DNA of 35,303 nucleotides from positions 1 to 35,303 of the forward strand of contig JAYKGU010000168.1 of the NCBI GenBank assembly GCA_035285585.1, written 5' to 3'. The notes beneath the pieces are model-generated. The model was not told where the DNA came from. It saw only the letters and a program-made list of their open reading frames with translations, and did not search any database. Below, one piece after another: positions 15,963 to 23,339 of the stretch. The position numbers and the translations under genes were made by a program. This stretch comes from JAYKGU01 sp035285585 (GTDB taxonomy: Bacteria; Cyanobacteriota; Cyanobacteriia; CAKZMO01). Positions within the stretch are counted from its first letter, which is position 1; each line of letters opens with the position of its first letter.

Positions 15963-16736
15963 TTATTCATCAATAGGCGGCTGATAGCTGCAGACCACCC
16001 GGCCTGCGCCCCGCAACTGTTGATAGTAAGCCTGACTGACGCGATCGCCCTCCCCCGACAGCCGATCAATGCCGATGCCATTCCGCCCCATCGCCTTGCC
16101 CGAACTGTGGATATAGCGACCGTCACCCAGGGATAACCCAACGTGGGTGATGCGTTCAGGGGTACCAAAAAAGATCAGATCCCCCGGCTGGAGAGACGCC
16201 ATCGCCACGGGCTGGACAAATGCCGCCTGCTGGTAAGCATCGCGGGGAATCCAGACGCCCACGGAGCGAAACGCCGCCTGCATCAGGCCGGAGCAGTCAA
16301 AGTTGGGGCCAATGGTGCCGCCCCACAGGTAGTGGTTGGGTTGCTGCATGGCCCGCTGGGTGTAGGCAATTACGTCCGGCAGAAGGGGGGCGATCGCCCC
16401 AGCGTCCAGCACCATCGCCCGGTAGGGAGCCTCAGCAACGGCAAGGGCATCCCAGGCAGCGGCGGGAATCCAGCCCGGATAGCCATCTTCACACAGGCGA
16501 ATCGGGATGGCAGCGGGGGAGGTCATCCCATCGGACACCGGAGAGGATGTTAAGATACGCAATTGTCGTCCGGCGATCGCCTGGGTGGCCAGCCGCTCCA
16601 GTGCGGGGGAATCGTACACGTCCAGGTCGGCCTGGCAGACGAACTCCCGATCAGTCTGGTGATTGGGCCAGGGATTAGAACCCATTAAACCAGGTGATTG
16701 TTGCTCCAAAATTAGCTCTCCAATTGGCTCCACCAT
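15963..16736 (-). CDS. SH3b-NlpC/P60 peptidoglycan endopeptidase (C40 family)
   Basis: Cysteine peptidase cutting gamma-D-glutamyl-diamino-acid bonds of peptidoglycan stem peptides. The 257 residues have no clear signal peptide. Residues 28-95 form an N-terminal SH3b domain (CQADLDVYDSPALERLATQA), and 125-225 the NlpC/P60 core with FDCSGL (Cys148), ITHVGLSLG (His198) and GRYIHSSG (His210). Architecture and length match the structurally known Anabaena/Nostoc enzymes, which work in cell-wall recycling. It lies 9 bp from the divergent class A-like gene and upstream of the SpoIID gene on the same strand. ATG 16734-16736 with AGGA 5 nt before it. Confidence 0.94.
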   Translation of the reverse strand: MVEPIGELILEQQSPGLMGSNPWPNHQTDREFVCQADLDVYDSPALERLATQAIAGRQLRILTSSPVSDGMTSPAAIPIRLCEDGYPGWIPAAAWDALAVAEAPYRAMVLDAGAIAPLLPDVIAYTQRAMQQPNHYLWGGTIGPNFDCSGLMQAAFRSVGVWIPRDAYQQAAFVQPVAMASLQPGDLIFFGTPERITHVGLSLGDGRYIHSSGKAMGRNGIGIDRLSGEGDRVSQAYYQQLRGAGRVVCSYQPPIDE

Positions 16737-16745
16737 TCAATTCCT

Positions 16746-17675
16746 ATGCCGTTCTTCCATCGAGATGAGACTTTGCAGCAGGCGGGCGATCGCGTCCTCG
16801 AAGCGGTCTGGGCCGAATTTCCTCGCCTTGCCCGCAACCAGATTGCCCTGACCTGGATTGTCTATGATGCGCCTGTGCTTGTAAACACCGGGGGAGCGCT
16901 CAGTCCGGCGGAGTTTTGGGGGCGATCGGTGCGGGGTTTTTCCTACCGGGGGGTGGAGTGCATCTATCCCGCCAGCGTGGTCAAGCTGTTCTACCTGGTG
17001 GCCGTTCACGAATGGCTGGAGCAGGAAATGATCCTACCCTCCCTGGAGCTAGACCGGGCCGTGCAGGACATGATCATCGACTCCAGCAACGATGCCACCA
17101 GTCTGGTGGTGGATCACCTGTCCGGCACCACCAGCGGCCCAGAGCTGCCACCCGGCCCCTTTGCCACCTGGCAGCACCAGCGCAACATCGTTAACCGCTA
17201 CTACCAGTCCCTCCAGTGGGAGGAAGTAGCGACGATTAACGTCAACCAAAAAACCTGGTGCGATGGCCCCTACGGACGAGAGCGCATCTTCTTAGGGGAG
17301 ACCCTGGACAACCGCAACCAGCTCACTACCGAGGCTACGGCCCGGCTGCTCCATAGCATTATCGGCGGGGTGGCGGTGAGTGGGGAGCGATCGCAAACCA
17401 TGATGGCCCTCTTGCAGCGCAGCCTCGACCCGGTGACCCTGGCCAAAAATCCCGAAAACCAGGTCAGCGGATTCCTGGGGGAGGGGCTACCGCCCACGGC
17501 CCGCCTCTGGTCAAAGGCGGGCTGGACGAGCAAGGTGCGCCACGACGCCGCCTATGTGGAAATTCCCGACCAGTCGCCCTACCTGCTGGTGGTGTTCACC
17601 GAAGGCCACAGCTCCCAGGTGGATTTGCTGCCCTTTATTTCCAAACAGATTGTGGCGGAACTGCCGCAGGTCTAA
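16746..17675 (+). CDS. Class A beta-lactamase-like serine hydrolase
   Basis: 309-residue protein with the penicillin-binding/beta-lactamase fold. The active-site motif SVVK gives Ser77 and Lys80; SSN at 113-115 (in DSSNDAT) stands for the SDN motif; KAG at 257-259 (in WSKAGWTSKV) stands for KTG. The motif order and spacing fit class A, but there is no obvious signal peptide, unlike a resistance beta-lactamase, so a housekeeping role on peptidoglycan or peptides is likelier. Its start codon is 9 bp from that of the divergent NlpC/P60 gene, and its stop overlaps that of the convergent LysR gene by 4 bp (17672-17675). Confidence 0.86.
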   Translation: MPFFHRDETLQQAGDRVLEAVWAEFPRLARNQIALTWIVYDAPVLVNTGGALSPAEFWGRSVRGFSYRGVECIYPASVVKLFYLVAVHEWLEQEMILPSLELDRAVQDMIIDSSNDATSLVVDHLSGTTSGPELPPGPFATWQHQRNIVNRYYQSLQWEEVATINVNQKTWCDGPYGRERIFLGETLDNRNQLTTEATARLLHSIIGGVAVSGERSQTMMALLQRSLDPVTLAKNPENQVSGFLGEGLPPTARLWSKAGWTSKVRHDAAYVEIPDQSPYLLVVFTEGHSSQVDLLPFISKQIVAELPQV

Positions 17676-18592
17676 ATTCCCGCGCACACCTCTTCAATCG
17701 CCTGCCGCAGCCAGATGCAGTTGGGGGCCTGGTCGGTCAACTGGCTCCACACCATGGAAATGGCCCAGGAGTCAAGGGCCAGGGGAATCTCGAACGTATC
17801 TACAAATCCCTGGGTGGTGAACTGGTGCGCCATGCGAGTGGGCACTGCCGCCACAAGGTCGCTGTTGGCAATGATGGCGGGCAATGTTAGCCAGTAGGGG
17901 GTGGTGAGCACGATGCGCCGCCTGAGAGTCTGTTTGGCCAGGGCGCGATCAATGACGCCGACCTCGTCCCGCCGCAGGGTAAACAGGGCGTGGGGCAGTT
18001 CTACAAACTGCTCCAGGGTGAGGCTGCCGTCGCGGATGGCGGGATGGTTCCGGCGACAGATGCCGACGAACCGTTCCGCCATGAGGGGCTTTTGCAAAAT
18101 ATGCGGAGGCAGGTCGTGGAAGCCGCTGCCCAGGATCACCGCCAGGGTAGGCTGCTCCAGCAGGGCGCTGATTTGACTTTTTTCGTAGCTAATCAGCCGC
18201 AGGTCGATGCCCGGTGCCCGCTGGCGGCAAACCTGCAGGAGGGTGGGGGTAATCACCGTGCTGGCGTAGTCGGTGCAGCCAATGATAAAAGCCTGATGGG
18301 CGATCGCCGGATCAAACTGCTGACTGGACTGGAGGGTGAGGCGAATTTGCTGGAGGGCAGCGGTAATGCCGGGGGCGATTTCCAGCGCCTTGGCCGTGGG
18401 CTTCATGTCGCGCCCGATGCGGATAAACAGGTCGTCGTCGAACAGCGATCGCAGTCTGCCCAAAGCCGCACTCATGGCGGGCTGGCCGATGTGGACCTGT
18501 GCGGCGGCGGCGGTGACGCTGCCGGTTTCAAAGATGGCCTCAAAGGCCACCAGCAGATTCAGGTCAATGGACGCGAGCGAAATCGATGTCAT
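17672..18592 (-). CDS. LysR-family transcriptional regulator
   Basis: 306-residue LysR-type regulator. The N-terminal winged helix-turn-helix is clear: LLVAFEAIFETGSVTAAAA, then QPAMSAALGRLR, DDLFIRIGRDMKPTAKA. The rest is the periplasmic-binding-like effector domain, with TDYASTVITPTLL and SISTA-type contacts; the sequence leans to the NodD/LinR side of the family. It is divergent from the SDR/SMP-30 pair with 104 bp between, the usual arrangement in which the regulator controls its neighbour in response to a small molecule. ATG 18590-18592. Confidence 0.93.
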   Translation of the reverse strand: MTSISLASIDLNLLVAFEAIFETGSVTAAAAQVHIGQPAMSAALGRLRSLFDDDLFIRIGRDMKPTAKALEIAPGITAALQQIRLTLQSSQQFDPAIAHQAFIIGCTDYASTVITPTLLQVCRQRAPGIDLRLISYEKSQISALLEQPTLAVILGSGFHDLPPHILQKPLMAERFVGICRRNHPAIRDGSLTLEQFVELPHALFTLRRDEVGVIDRALAKQTLRRRIVLTTPYWLTLPAIIANSDLVAAVPTRMAHQFTTQGFVDTFEIPLALDSWAISMVWSQLTDQAPNCIWLRQAIEEVCAGI

Positions 18593-18610
18593 TGATAGTC
18601 AGCATCCCAA

Positions 18611-18625
18611 TAATCGATTTGATTA
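18611..18625. promoter_or_regulatory. Inverted repeat in the lysR/SDR divergent region
   Basis: TAATC, 5 nt, GATTA forms a 15-bp palindrome 19 bp before the lysR start and 72 bp before the SDR start. LysR regulators usually bind such AT-rich dyads in the divergent promoter. The exact T-N11-A consensus is not met, so this is a candidate only. Confidence 0.4.
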
Positions 18626-18696
18626 ATATTTATTTTCCATCTATCGTCAAATCATTGTTAATTTTTGTTTACCAAAAGTTGCTTGAGAGGTGAAAA

Positions 18697-19347
18697 ATGG
18701 GACAGGTATTGGTGATTGTGGGCATGGGGGCGGGGAACGCGATGGCGATCGCCCGTCGGTTCGGCAAAGAGGGATTTGCGATCGCCATGATGGCCCGCAG
18801 CGAGGCCAAGCTCCAGGAATATCAGGCCACCCTCCAAGGGGAAGGCTTGACAGCTCACGGCTTCGTTGCCGATGGCGGCGATCCTCAAGGGATTCGGGCG
18901 GCTCTGGCGGCGATCGCCGAGCAGATGGGCAGTCCGCAGGTTCTGGTGTACAACGTCGCCATTCCCCGGATGGAAAACGTTTTGGAGACCTCGTTTGAAT
19001 CTCTGGTGAGCGATTTTCAGGCCAATGTGGCGGGCGCTCTGGTAGCCGTGCAGGCGGTGTTGCCGGGAATGCAGACCGCAGCTCAAGGCACCATCCTGTT
19101 GACGGGGGGAGGCTTTGCCCTCCAGCCCCACCCAGATTTTGCCTCCCTGGCCATCGGCAAAGCCGGGTTGCGGAGCCTGGCCTATTCCCTGGCTACGGCC
19201 CTGCAGCCCCAGGGCATCAAGGTGGGCACCATTACCATCTGCGGCACCGTGGATGAGGCCGACCCGAAATACAATCCGACGGCGATCGCTGAGGAGTACT
19301 GGAAACTTTTTGCCCACCCCCAGACCGATATTGAAGTGGTTTATTAG
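18697..19347 (+). CDS. Short-chain dehydrogenase/reductase family protein lacking the usual catalytic Tyr
   Basis: 216-residue Rossmann-fold oxidoreductase-like protein. The dinucleotide loop VGMGAGNA (8-15) and YNVAIP (85-90, in place of NNAG) are recognisable SDR elements, as is the block ILLTGGGFAL. In the active site the YxxxK motif reads LAIGK: Lys155 is there but residue 151 is Leu instead of Tyr. SDRs with GGGxAL-P...SLxxGKAGLR exist as a subgroup, so this looks like a family trait rather than decay, but normal dehydrogenase chemistry is doubtful. GAGAGGTG precedes ATG 18697. It is probably cotranscribed with the SMP-30 gene 11 bp downstream and controlled by the divergent LysR. Confidence 0.88.
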   Translation: MGQVLVIVGMGAGNAMAIARRFGKEGFAIAMMARSEAKLQEYQATLQGEGLTAHGFVADGGDPQGIRAALAAIAEQMGSPQVLVYNVAIPRMENVLETSFESLVSDFQANVAGALVAVQAVLPGMQTAAQGTILLTGGGFALQPHPDFASLAIGKAGLRSLAYSLATALQPQGIKVGTITICGTVDEADPKYNPTAIAEEYWKLFAHPQTDIEVVY

Positions 19348-19358
19348 GCAGCATAACC

Positions 19359-20294
19359 ATGAGCGAAACCCTGACATTACCGGCAATCTATGCCAACGCG
19401 CCCGTTGAGTTAGCAGCCCATCAGATCGTTGCTTCATTTCCGACCTACACATTTTTAGAGAATCTGGCGATCGCCCCCGATGGCACCCTGTTCGTCACCA
19501 GCCACGAAGCGGGGCAAATTTTGTGCATCACGCCCGCAGGCGACTCCTCAGTGTTAACCAGCTTTGACGGCAAATTCACCGGTATTGCCGTGGCTCCCGA
19601 TAACAGCCTGATTCTTACAGGTTGGAATGCCGAAGGCACTTCCGTTCTCCTATCCGTTAGCGCCGACGGTTCAGTGAACACCCTGGCCACCCTGCCCGAC
19701 GCCCAATTTCTCAACGGCATTACGCCTTTGAGTGCCCATTTTGAAAAACCTCAGTACGTCACTGCCGACTCCTACCGGGGCTGCATCTGGCACTTTGACT
19801 GGCCCACCCGCCAGGTCTCTCTCTGGCTGGAGCATCCCCTGCTGGCCCGCAGCAGTGAGGAAAGTCCCCTACCTGCAGCGAATGGCATTAAGCGGTTTGG
19901 TGACACGCTCTACGTCTCCAACACGGAGAAAATGCTGCTTCTGAAAATTCCGATCACGGCGGGTAACCGGGCGGGGGAGCCGGAAATTTTTGTCTCCCCC
20001 ACCAATATCGATGACTTTGCCTTCGATGCCGCAGGCAATCTTTATGCCGCTACCCATATCTACAACAGCGTCCTGCGGATCACGCCAGAGGGCCACACCA
20101 CCGTTCTGGCCCAGGCGGAGCAGGGGGTGATCGGCAGTACGGCGATCGCCTTTGGTCGTCAGCCAGCCGATCAAACCTGCATTTACGCGGTGACCAACGG
20201 GGGAATGTTCATGCCGCCACCGGGGGGCGTCGTTCCGGCAAATGTGGTGCGGCTGGCGGTGGGTCAGTCGGGCTACGAATTCAGCATTGGGTGA
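19359..20294 (+). CDS. SMP-30/gluconolactonase-like beta-propeller protein
   Basis: 311-residue predicted six-bladed beta-propeller of the SMP-30/LRE/gluconolactonase kind. Repeating blades with PDGTLFVTSHEAGQI, APDNSLILTGWN, GNLYAATHIYNSVLRI are visible. Such enzymes hydrolyse lactones or related esters with a divalent metal, but many members have no assigned substrate. There is no signal peptide, so a cytosolic location is likely. It starts 11 bp after the SDR gene and almost certainly shares its transcript; an SDR plus a lactonase next to a LysR regulator suggests a small oxidative pathway for a sugar or other metabolite, but the substrate is not evident. ATG 19359. Confidence 0.88.
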   Translation: MSETLTLPAIYANAPVELAAHQIVASFPTYTFLENLAIAPDGTLFVTSHEAGQILCITPAGDSSVLTSFDGKFTGIAVAPDNSLILTGWNAEGTSVLLSVSADGSVNTLATLPDAQFLNGITPLSAHFEKPQYVTADSYRGCIWHFDWPTRQVSLWLEHPLLARSSEESPLPAANGIKRFGDTLYVSNTEKMLLLKIPITAGNRAGEPEIFVSPTNIDDFAFDAAGNLYAATHIYNSVLRITPEGHTTVLAQAEQGVIGSTAIAFGRQPADQTCIYAVTNGGMFMPPPGGVVPANVVRLAVGQSGYEFSIG

Positions 20295-20297
20295 TGC

Positions 20298-20780
20298 TCA
20301 ATCTTTCCGAAAGATGGTGTAGCCGTAGGAACAAGGGGGGCGATCGCACTGATGCATGATGATCTCCAGATCATAGGTGTGCTCGCCCGGTACGCCCACC
20401 AGGGTGGGATAGGCTCCCTGCTCCGTATCTTCGTCAATGGGCACGCCGTTTTCGTACAGCACCAGGTCGAGGTTGCCGCATTCCGGGTCACAAACCGCCG
20501 TAATCACGTGCTCCATCCCCGGCTCCAGGGCGACGCTCCAGCGGTGTGACTGCGTTTCTCCCAAACCATCGGGGTCGATGTACTGGTTGACCTGGGTGTA
20601 GCCTTCCCGCTCCAGGGTGGCCGTGGCGTCGTTCAGTTGGTCAACCACTTCCTGCTGTAATGGATGAATCTCCTGCCGCAATACCTGAACGTCCTGGGCA
20701 TGGCCGATTTCTCCAGAAAAGGCCAGCCCACCCGCCAATAGTGCTGCGACCACCAGGTGCAAAAGAAGGGAACGTTTCAT
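20298..20780 (-). CDS. Small secreted protein of unknown function
   Basis: I do not recognise the family. The 160-residue product has a clear signal peptide (KRSLLLHLVVAALLAGGLA, cleavage near GHA). After a short helical stretch with EIHPLQQEVVDQL comes a beta-rich domain with four Cys (CDPECGNLDLVLYENGVPI and CDRPPCSYGYTIF), suggesting disulfides and an extracytoplasmic site. The layout resembles a bacterial pre-peptidase C-terminal (PPC-like) beta-sandwich, which is inference. It is convergent with the SMP-30 gene (3 bp apart) and lies downstream of the psbEFLJ terminator, so it needs its own promoter in the 84 bp before ATG 20778-20780. Confidence 0.83.
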   Translation of the reverse strand: MKRSLLLHLVVAALLAGGLAFSGEIGHAQDVQVLRQEIHPLQQEVVDQLNDATATLEREGYTQVNQYIDPDGLGETQSHRWSVALEPGMEHVITAVCDPECGNLDLVLYENGVPIDEDTEQGAYPTLVGVPGEHTYDLEIIMHQCDRPPCSYGYTIFRKD

Positions 20781-20809
20781 AAGCCTGCTGCTGGGACTGT
20801 CAATACAAC

Positions 20810-20844
20810 AAAAAAAATACGGCCCCTCCCACGGAGGAACCGTA
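20810..20844 (-). terminator. Rho-independent terminator of psbEFLJ
   Basis: On the minus strand TACGGTTCCTCC, loop GTG, GGAGGGGCCGTA pairs over 12 bp (two G-U pairs; 20818-20844) and is followed by eight T (20810-20817). It lies 20 bp after the psbJ stop. Confidence 0.9.
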
Positions 20845-20864
20845 CATTTTTGGAAAAAATTGGC

Positions 20865-20984
20865 TTAGATGGAAGATCCTAGACCAGCGTAAGCACCGTA
20901 GAAGAACAGCCCAACCACTGCCAAAACACCTAAACCGGCAACAGTTGCCACAATCCAGAGGGGAATTCTACCGCTTTGAGTCAC
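20865..20984 (-). CDS. psbJ: Photosystem II protein PsbJ
   Basis: Low-molecular-mass single-helix PSII subunit of 39 residues in the thylakoid membrane, near cytochrome b559 and the plastoquinone exchange channel. The protein starts MTQSGRIPLWIVATVAGL and ends FFYGAYAGLGSSI, the standard PsbJ sequence. The start codon is GTG (20982-20984) with AGGAGG 8 nt upstream. It is the last gene of psbE-psbF-psbL-psbJ, followed by a strong terminator. Confidence 0.96.
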   Translation of the reverse strand: MTQSGRIPLWIVATVAGLGVLAVVGLFFYGAYAGLGSSI

Positions 20985-21031
20985 GTTTTTTGCCTCCTAA
21001 ATGCTATTGATAAATCTGCGCTGTAGCCAGC

Positions 21032-21157
21032 TTAGTTGAAGAAGTAGCTAGAGAAAAGAATGCCCAGAACAAATACCAGAAGCAGGCCCAGATAGAGGGA
21101 CGTTCTGTTTAGCTCGACGGGCTGCTTATTGGGGTTTTGGTTTCTGTCAAGTGCCAT
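21032..21157 (-). CDS. psbL: Photosystem II protein PsbL
   Basis: Single-helix PSII subunit at the monomer interface, needed for electron transfer on the acceptor side and dimer stability. The 41-residue product starts MALDRNQNPNKQPVELNRTS and continues LYLGLLLVFVLGILFSSYFFN, the conserved PsbL pattern; a few extra residues at the N-terminus make it slightly longer than the usual 38-40. ATG 21155-21157. Third gene of the psbEFLJ operon, 9 bp after psbF. Confidence 0.96.
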   Translation of the reverse strand: MALDRNQNPNKQPVELNRTSLYLGLLLVFVLGILFSSYFFN

Positions 21158-21166
21158 GGTGATTGC

Positions 21167-21301
21167 TTAGCGTTGAATAAACTGCATTGCGGCGATCGCC
21201 CCCAGGAAAAACACCGTAGGCACTGCCAGGGTGTGAACTGCGAGCCATCGCACGGTAAAAATTGGATAAGAAATGGGTTCGTTAGGGGTGTTACTTGTCA
21301 T
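21167..21301 (-). CDS. psbF: Cytochrome b559 beta subunit PsbF
   Basis: Small membrane subunit of PSII cytochrome b559, 44 residues. The single helix contains RWLAVHTLAVPTVFFLGAI; His23 ligates the heme shared with PsbE. A HIP1 octamer encodes part of the helix. ATG 21299-21301, about 53 bp after psbE and 9 bp before psbL. Second gene of psbEFLJ. Confidence 0.97.
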   Translation of the reverse strand: MTSNTPNEPISYPIFTVRWLAVHTLAVPTVFFLGAIAAMQFIQR

Positions 21302-21354
21302 AGCTGACTCAGACTTTTCTCAAAACAACATGGGTCAAACGCGAATTCAAGCCA

Positions 21355-21603
21355 CTACTTCCCAGAAAATTCTTGAATTTGCTGGTTAGCGTCGTACCGA
21401 TCAGAAATGATGGGTAGCTCTTGACGATCTTGGGTGTAGTACTCATTGGGACGCGGGGTGCCAAATGCGTCATAGGCCAGACCCGTGCTGACAAACAGCC
21501 AACCGGCAATGAACAGAGCGGGAATGGTAATGCTGTGAATGACCCAGTAACGAATGCTGGTAATAATATCTCCAAATGGACGCTCACCTGTGGTGCCAGC
21601 CAT
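21355..21603 (-). CDS. psbE: Cytochrome b559 alpha subunit PsbE
   Basis: Core PSII subunit, 82 residues. The N-terminal part GERPFGDIITSIRYWVIHS includes the heme-ligating His23; one transmembrane helix (about 20-41) follows, then a lumenal tail with the typical GTPRPNEYYTQDRQELPI. ATG 21601-21603 is preceded by GGAGGAG. It leads the psbEFLJ operon and has a promoter candidate just upstream. ycf48, which helps assemble the same complex, lies directly before it on the same strand. Confidence 0.98.
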   Translation of the reverse strand: MAGTTGERPFGDIITSIRYWVIHSITIPALFIAGWLFVSTGLAYDAFGTPRPNEYYTQDRQELPIISDRYDANQQIQEFSGK

Positions 21604-21645
21604 CTAATCTCCTCCCATAGCGTTAATGGAAAATGCCTATCATCT

Positions 21646-21674
21646 ATGATACGAGAGTGGGGAAATCCCTACAA
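21646..21674 (-). promoter_or_regulatory. Candidate promoter of psbEFLJ
   Basis: On the minus strand TTGTAG (21669-21674), 17 bp, TATCAT (21646-21651) fits a sigma-70 spacing, with a good -10 and a weak -35. It lies between the ycf48 stop and psbE, 42 bp before the psbE start, and would allow the PSII genes to be expressed more strongly than ycf48. Confidence 0.45.
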
Positions 21675-21686
21675 CTCAAAAATCTC

Positions 21687-22724
21687 CTAAGCTGCCTCCG
21701 TTCCTCCTGCGTACTTCAGGAATGTATTGCCTTGCCCCAAAATAAAGCCCTGCTCAGGACTGAAGAACACAATCTTGTAAAGGTTTGAGGGCACGTTTTC
21801 CACCTCCCGATCTTTGAGCCAGGTTTTGCCGCCATCGGTGCTGCACAGTAGATTGCCACTGCCGCCCGCCACCCAGATCTCTTCGGGGGTGCGATAGGCC
21901 AGATCCAGCAGCCCCCAGCTGGTGGCAAACTCAGGGGCAACTTCTTCATTCCAGGCATCAAAGTCTTGCGGATCGCTAAACTGCACGACACCGCCCCTGG
22001 CCAGCAGCCAGAGTTGTCCATCGGTGCCAAAGCCCATATTTTGCAGGCGGCGCGAGCTGTTGCGGTTGTGCTGCTCCCAGGAACTCTGACCCGGCTTCCA
22101 GGTGGAGTAGAAGTTTCCACGGGCCGAAACGGTGACGTACTGGCCATCGGGCGATCGCGAAATATTGCGATAGATACCCACCGCCTCTTCTACCATCGCC
22201 TGCCAGCTTTTGCCGCCATTCTGAGTTTGGTAAATCGCGCCAACATCGGTGGTCATCTCGGCAGACTGTGGCCCCAAAGCGGTGATGGTGCGAGTCGTCC
22301 CGGGTAATTTCTCACTCAGGGAAATCTGTGCCCACGACTGACCACCATCCTCGGTGTGGAGCATGACGCTAGGCTCGCCGACTACCCAACCCTCGTCACC
22401 AGCAAAGCTAACAGAGGTGAAGTTGTGGATACGATCGTCCCCCAGGTCGACCCGCCGCACTTCCCATGTGTTGCCGCCATCTTTGGTTTCCAGTAGGGTC
22501 GAGTTTTTGCCCACCATCCAACCGTGCTGGCGATCGCCCGTAAAGTCAATATCGAGCACCGTAGTATCCGTAGGCAGGGTCATCATCTGCCAGGGATTAT
22601 CAGGTAAGGACCCAAGGTAAAGCTGGGAGCAACCGCTGCAGAGAATTACAACCGCCGCCAGCATCAAAACTTGCCGAAGCGACTGAAATAATTGCGTAAA
22701 GGATTTAAGTAAAAACGACATCAT
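21687..22724 (-). CDS. ycf48: Photosystem II assembly factor Ycf48 (HCF136)
   Basis: Lumenal seven-bladed beta-propeller that stabilises newly made D1 and its complex during PSII assembly and repair. The 345-residue product has a lipoprotein-type signal (VVILCSGC, likely Cys32). Blades repeat GWMVGKNSTLLETKDGGNTW, GWVVGEPSVMLHTEDGGQSW, IWVAGGSGNLLCSTDGGKTW, the BNR/Asp-box pattern typical of Ycf48. The gene order rubA-ycf48-psbEFLJ on one strand is conserved across cyanobacteria and supports the assignment. Start MMSF at 22722-22724. Confidence 0.97.
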   Translation of the reverse strand: MMSFLLKSFTQLFQSLRQVLMLAAVVILCSGCSQLYLGSLPDNPWQMMTLPTDTTVLDIDFTGDRQHGWMVGKNSTLLETKDGGNTWEVRRVDLGDDRIHNFTSVSFAGDEGWVVGEPSVMLHTEDGGQSWAQISLSEKLPGTTRTITALGPQSAEMTTDVGAIYQTQNGGKSWQAMVEEAVGIYRNISRSPDGQYVTVSARGNFYSTWKPGQSSWEQHNRNSSRRLQNMGFGTDGQLWLLARGGVVQFSDPQDFDAWNEEVAPEFATSWGLLDLAYRTPEEIWVAGGSGNLLCSTDGGKTWLKDREVENVPSNLYKIVFFSPEQGFILGQGNTFLKYAGGTEAA

Positions 22725-22772
22725 CGTCCGCCAATAAACATAACGCCAATAAACATTGAAACTGACGCAATC

Positions 22773-23171
22773 CTAGTTCAGCCCATAGAGGCTAAGGAAG
22801 AAAAGAAATCCAAGAATCAACCCACCAAAAATCAAAATGTTTTTCTGGCCGGGGGTGAGGGTGTTGACGCCCAGGCCATACCCCAGGTTTTCTCTGAACC
22901 CGGACGGATTGCCAACTGGCCCAATATTGTTAAACTGACGCTTTGGAGCAGAACAAACGGGGCATCGCCATGCAATGGTCAGGTCTTCAAACGGCGTTCC
23001 GGGGGGAATGCGGTTGCCGTCTCCCTTGTTCGGCTCGTAAACGTATCCGCAAGCGCGACACTCATAGCGGTCGAGCTGCTTCGGATCGGGAGGTGCCGCA
23101 GGTGGGGTGGACTCTGCCACGTCTGCCGACAGGCTCTCTAGATTGTTGGAATCAGGTGCCTCAGTACTCAT
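22773..23171 (-). CDS. rubA: Membrane-anchored rubredoxin RubA
   Basis: Iron-sulfur protein needed for photosystem assembly in cyanobacteria and algae (PSI, and PSII assembly steps). The 132 residues hold a 30-residue disordered N-terminus, a rubredoxin domain with Cys38, Cys41, Cys70 and Cys73 (CRACGYVY and CPVCSAPK) that bind one Fe, and a C-terminal membrane helix (about 111-129, ILIFGGLILGFLFFLSLYG). This exact layout is diagnostic of RubA. It stands at the head of the rubA-ycf48-psbEFLJ group, about 48 bp before ycf48. ATG 23169-23171. Confidence 0.96.
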   Translation of the reverse strand: MSTEAPDSNNLESLSADVAESTPPAAPPDPKQLDRYECRACGYVYEPNKGDGNRIPPGTPFEDLTIAWRCPVCSAPKRQFNNIGPVGNPSGFRENLGYGLGVNTLTPGQKNILIFGGLILGFLFFLSLYGLN

Positions 23172-23339
23172 AATGGTCGCAATTCTAACGATGGCAACTC
23201 AGTAATGGCGGCTCGGCGATCACGCCTAAAAGTGAGCCGACAGATCGTAGCAGACACGACGAAACCTTAATCGACTGTTACGTACTGTTACACATTATGC
23301 CATATACCCCCATTTATTCATCAGAATTTTCGTAAAGCA

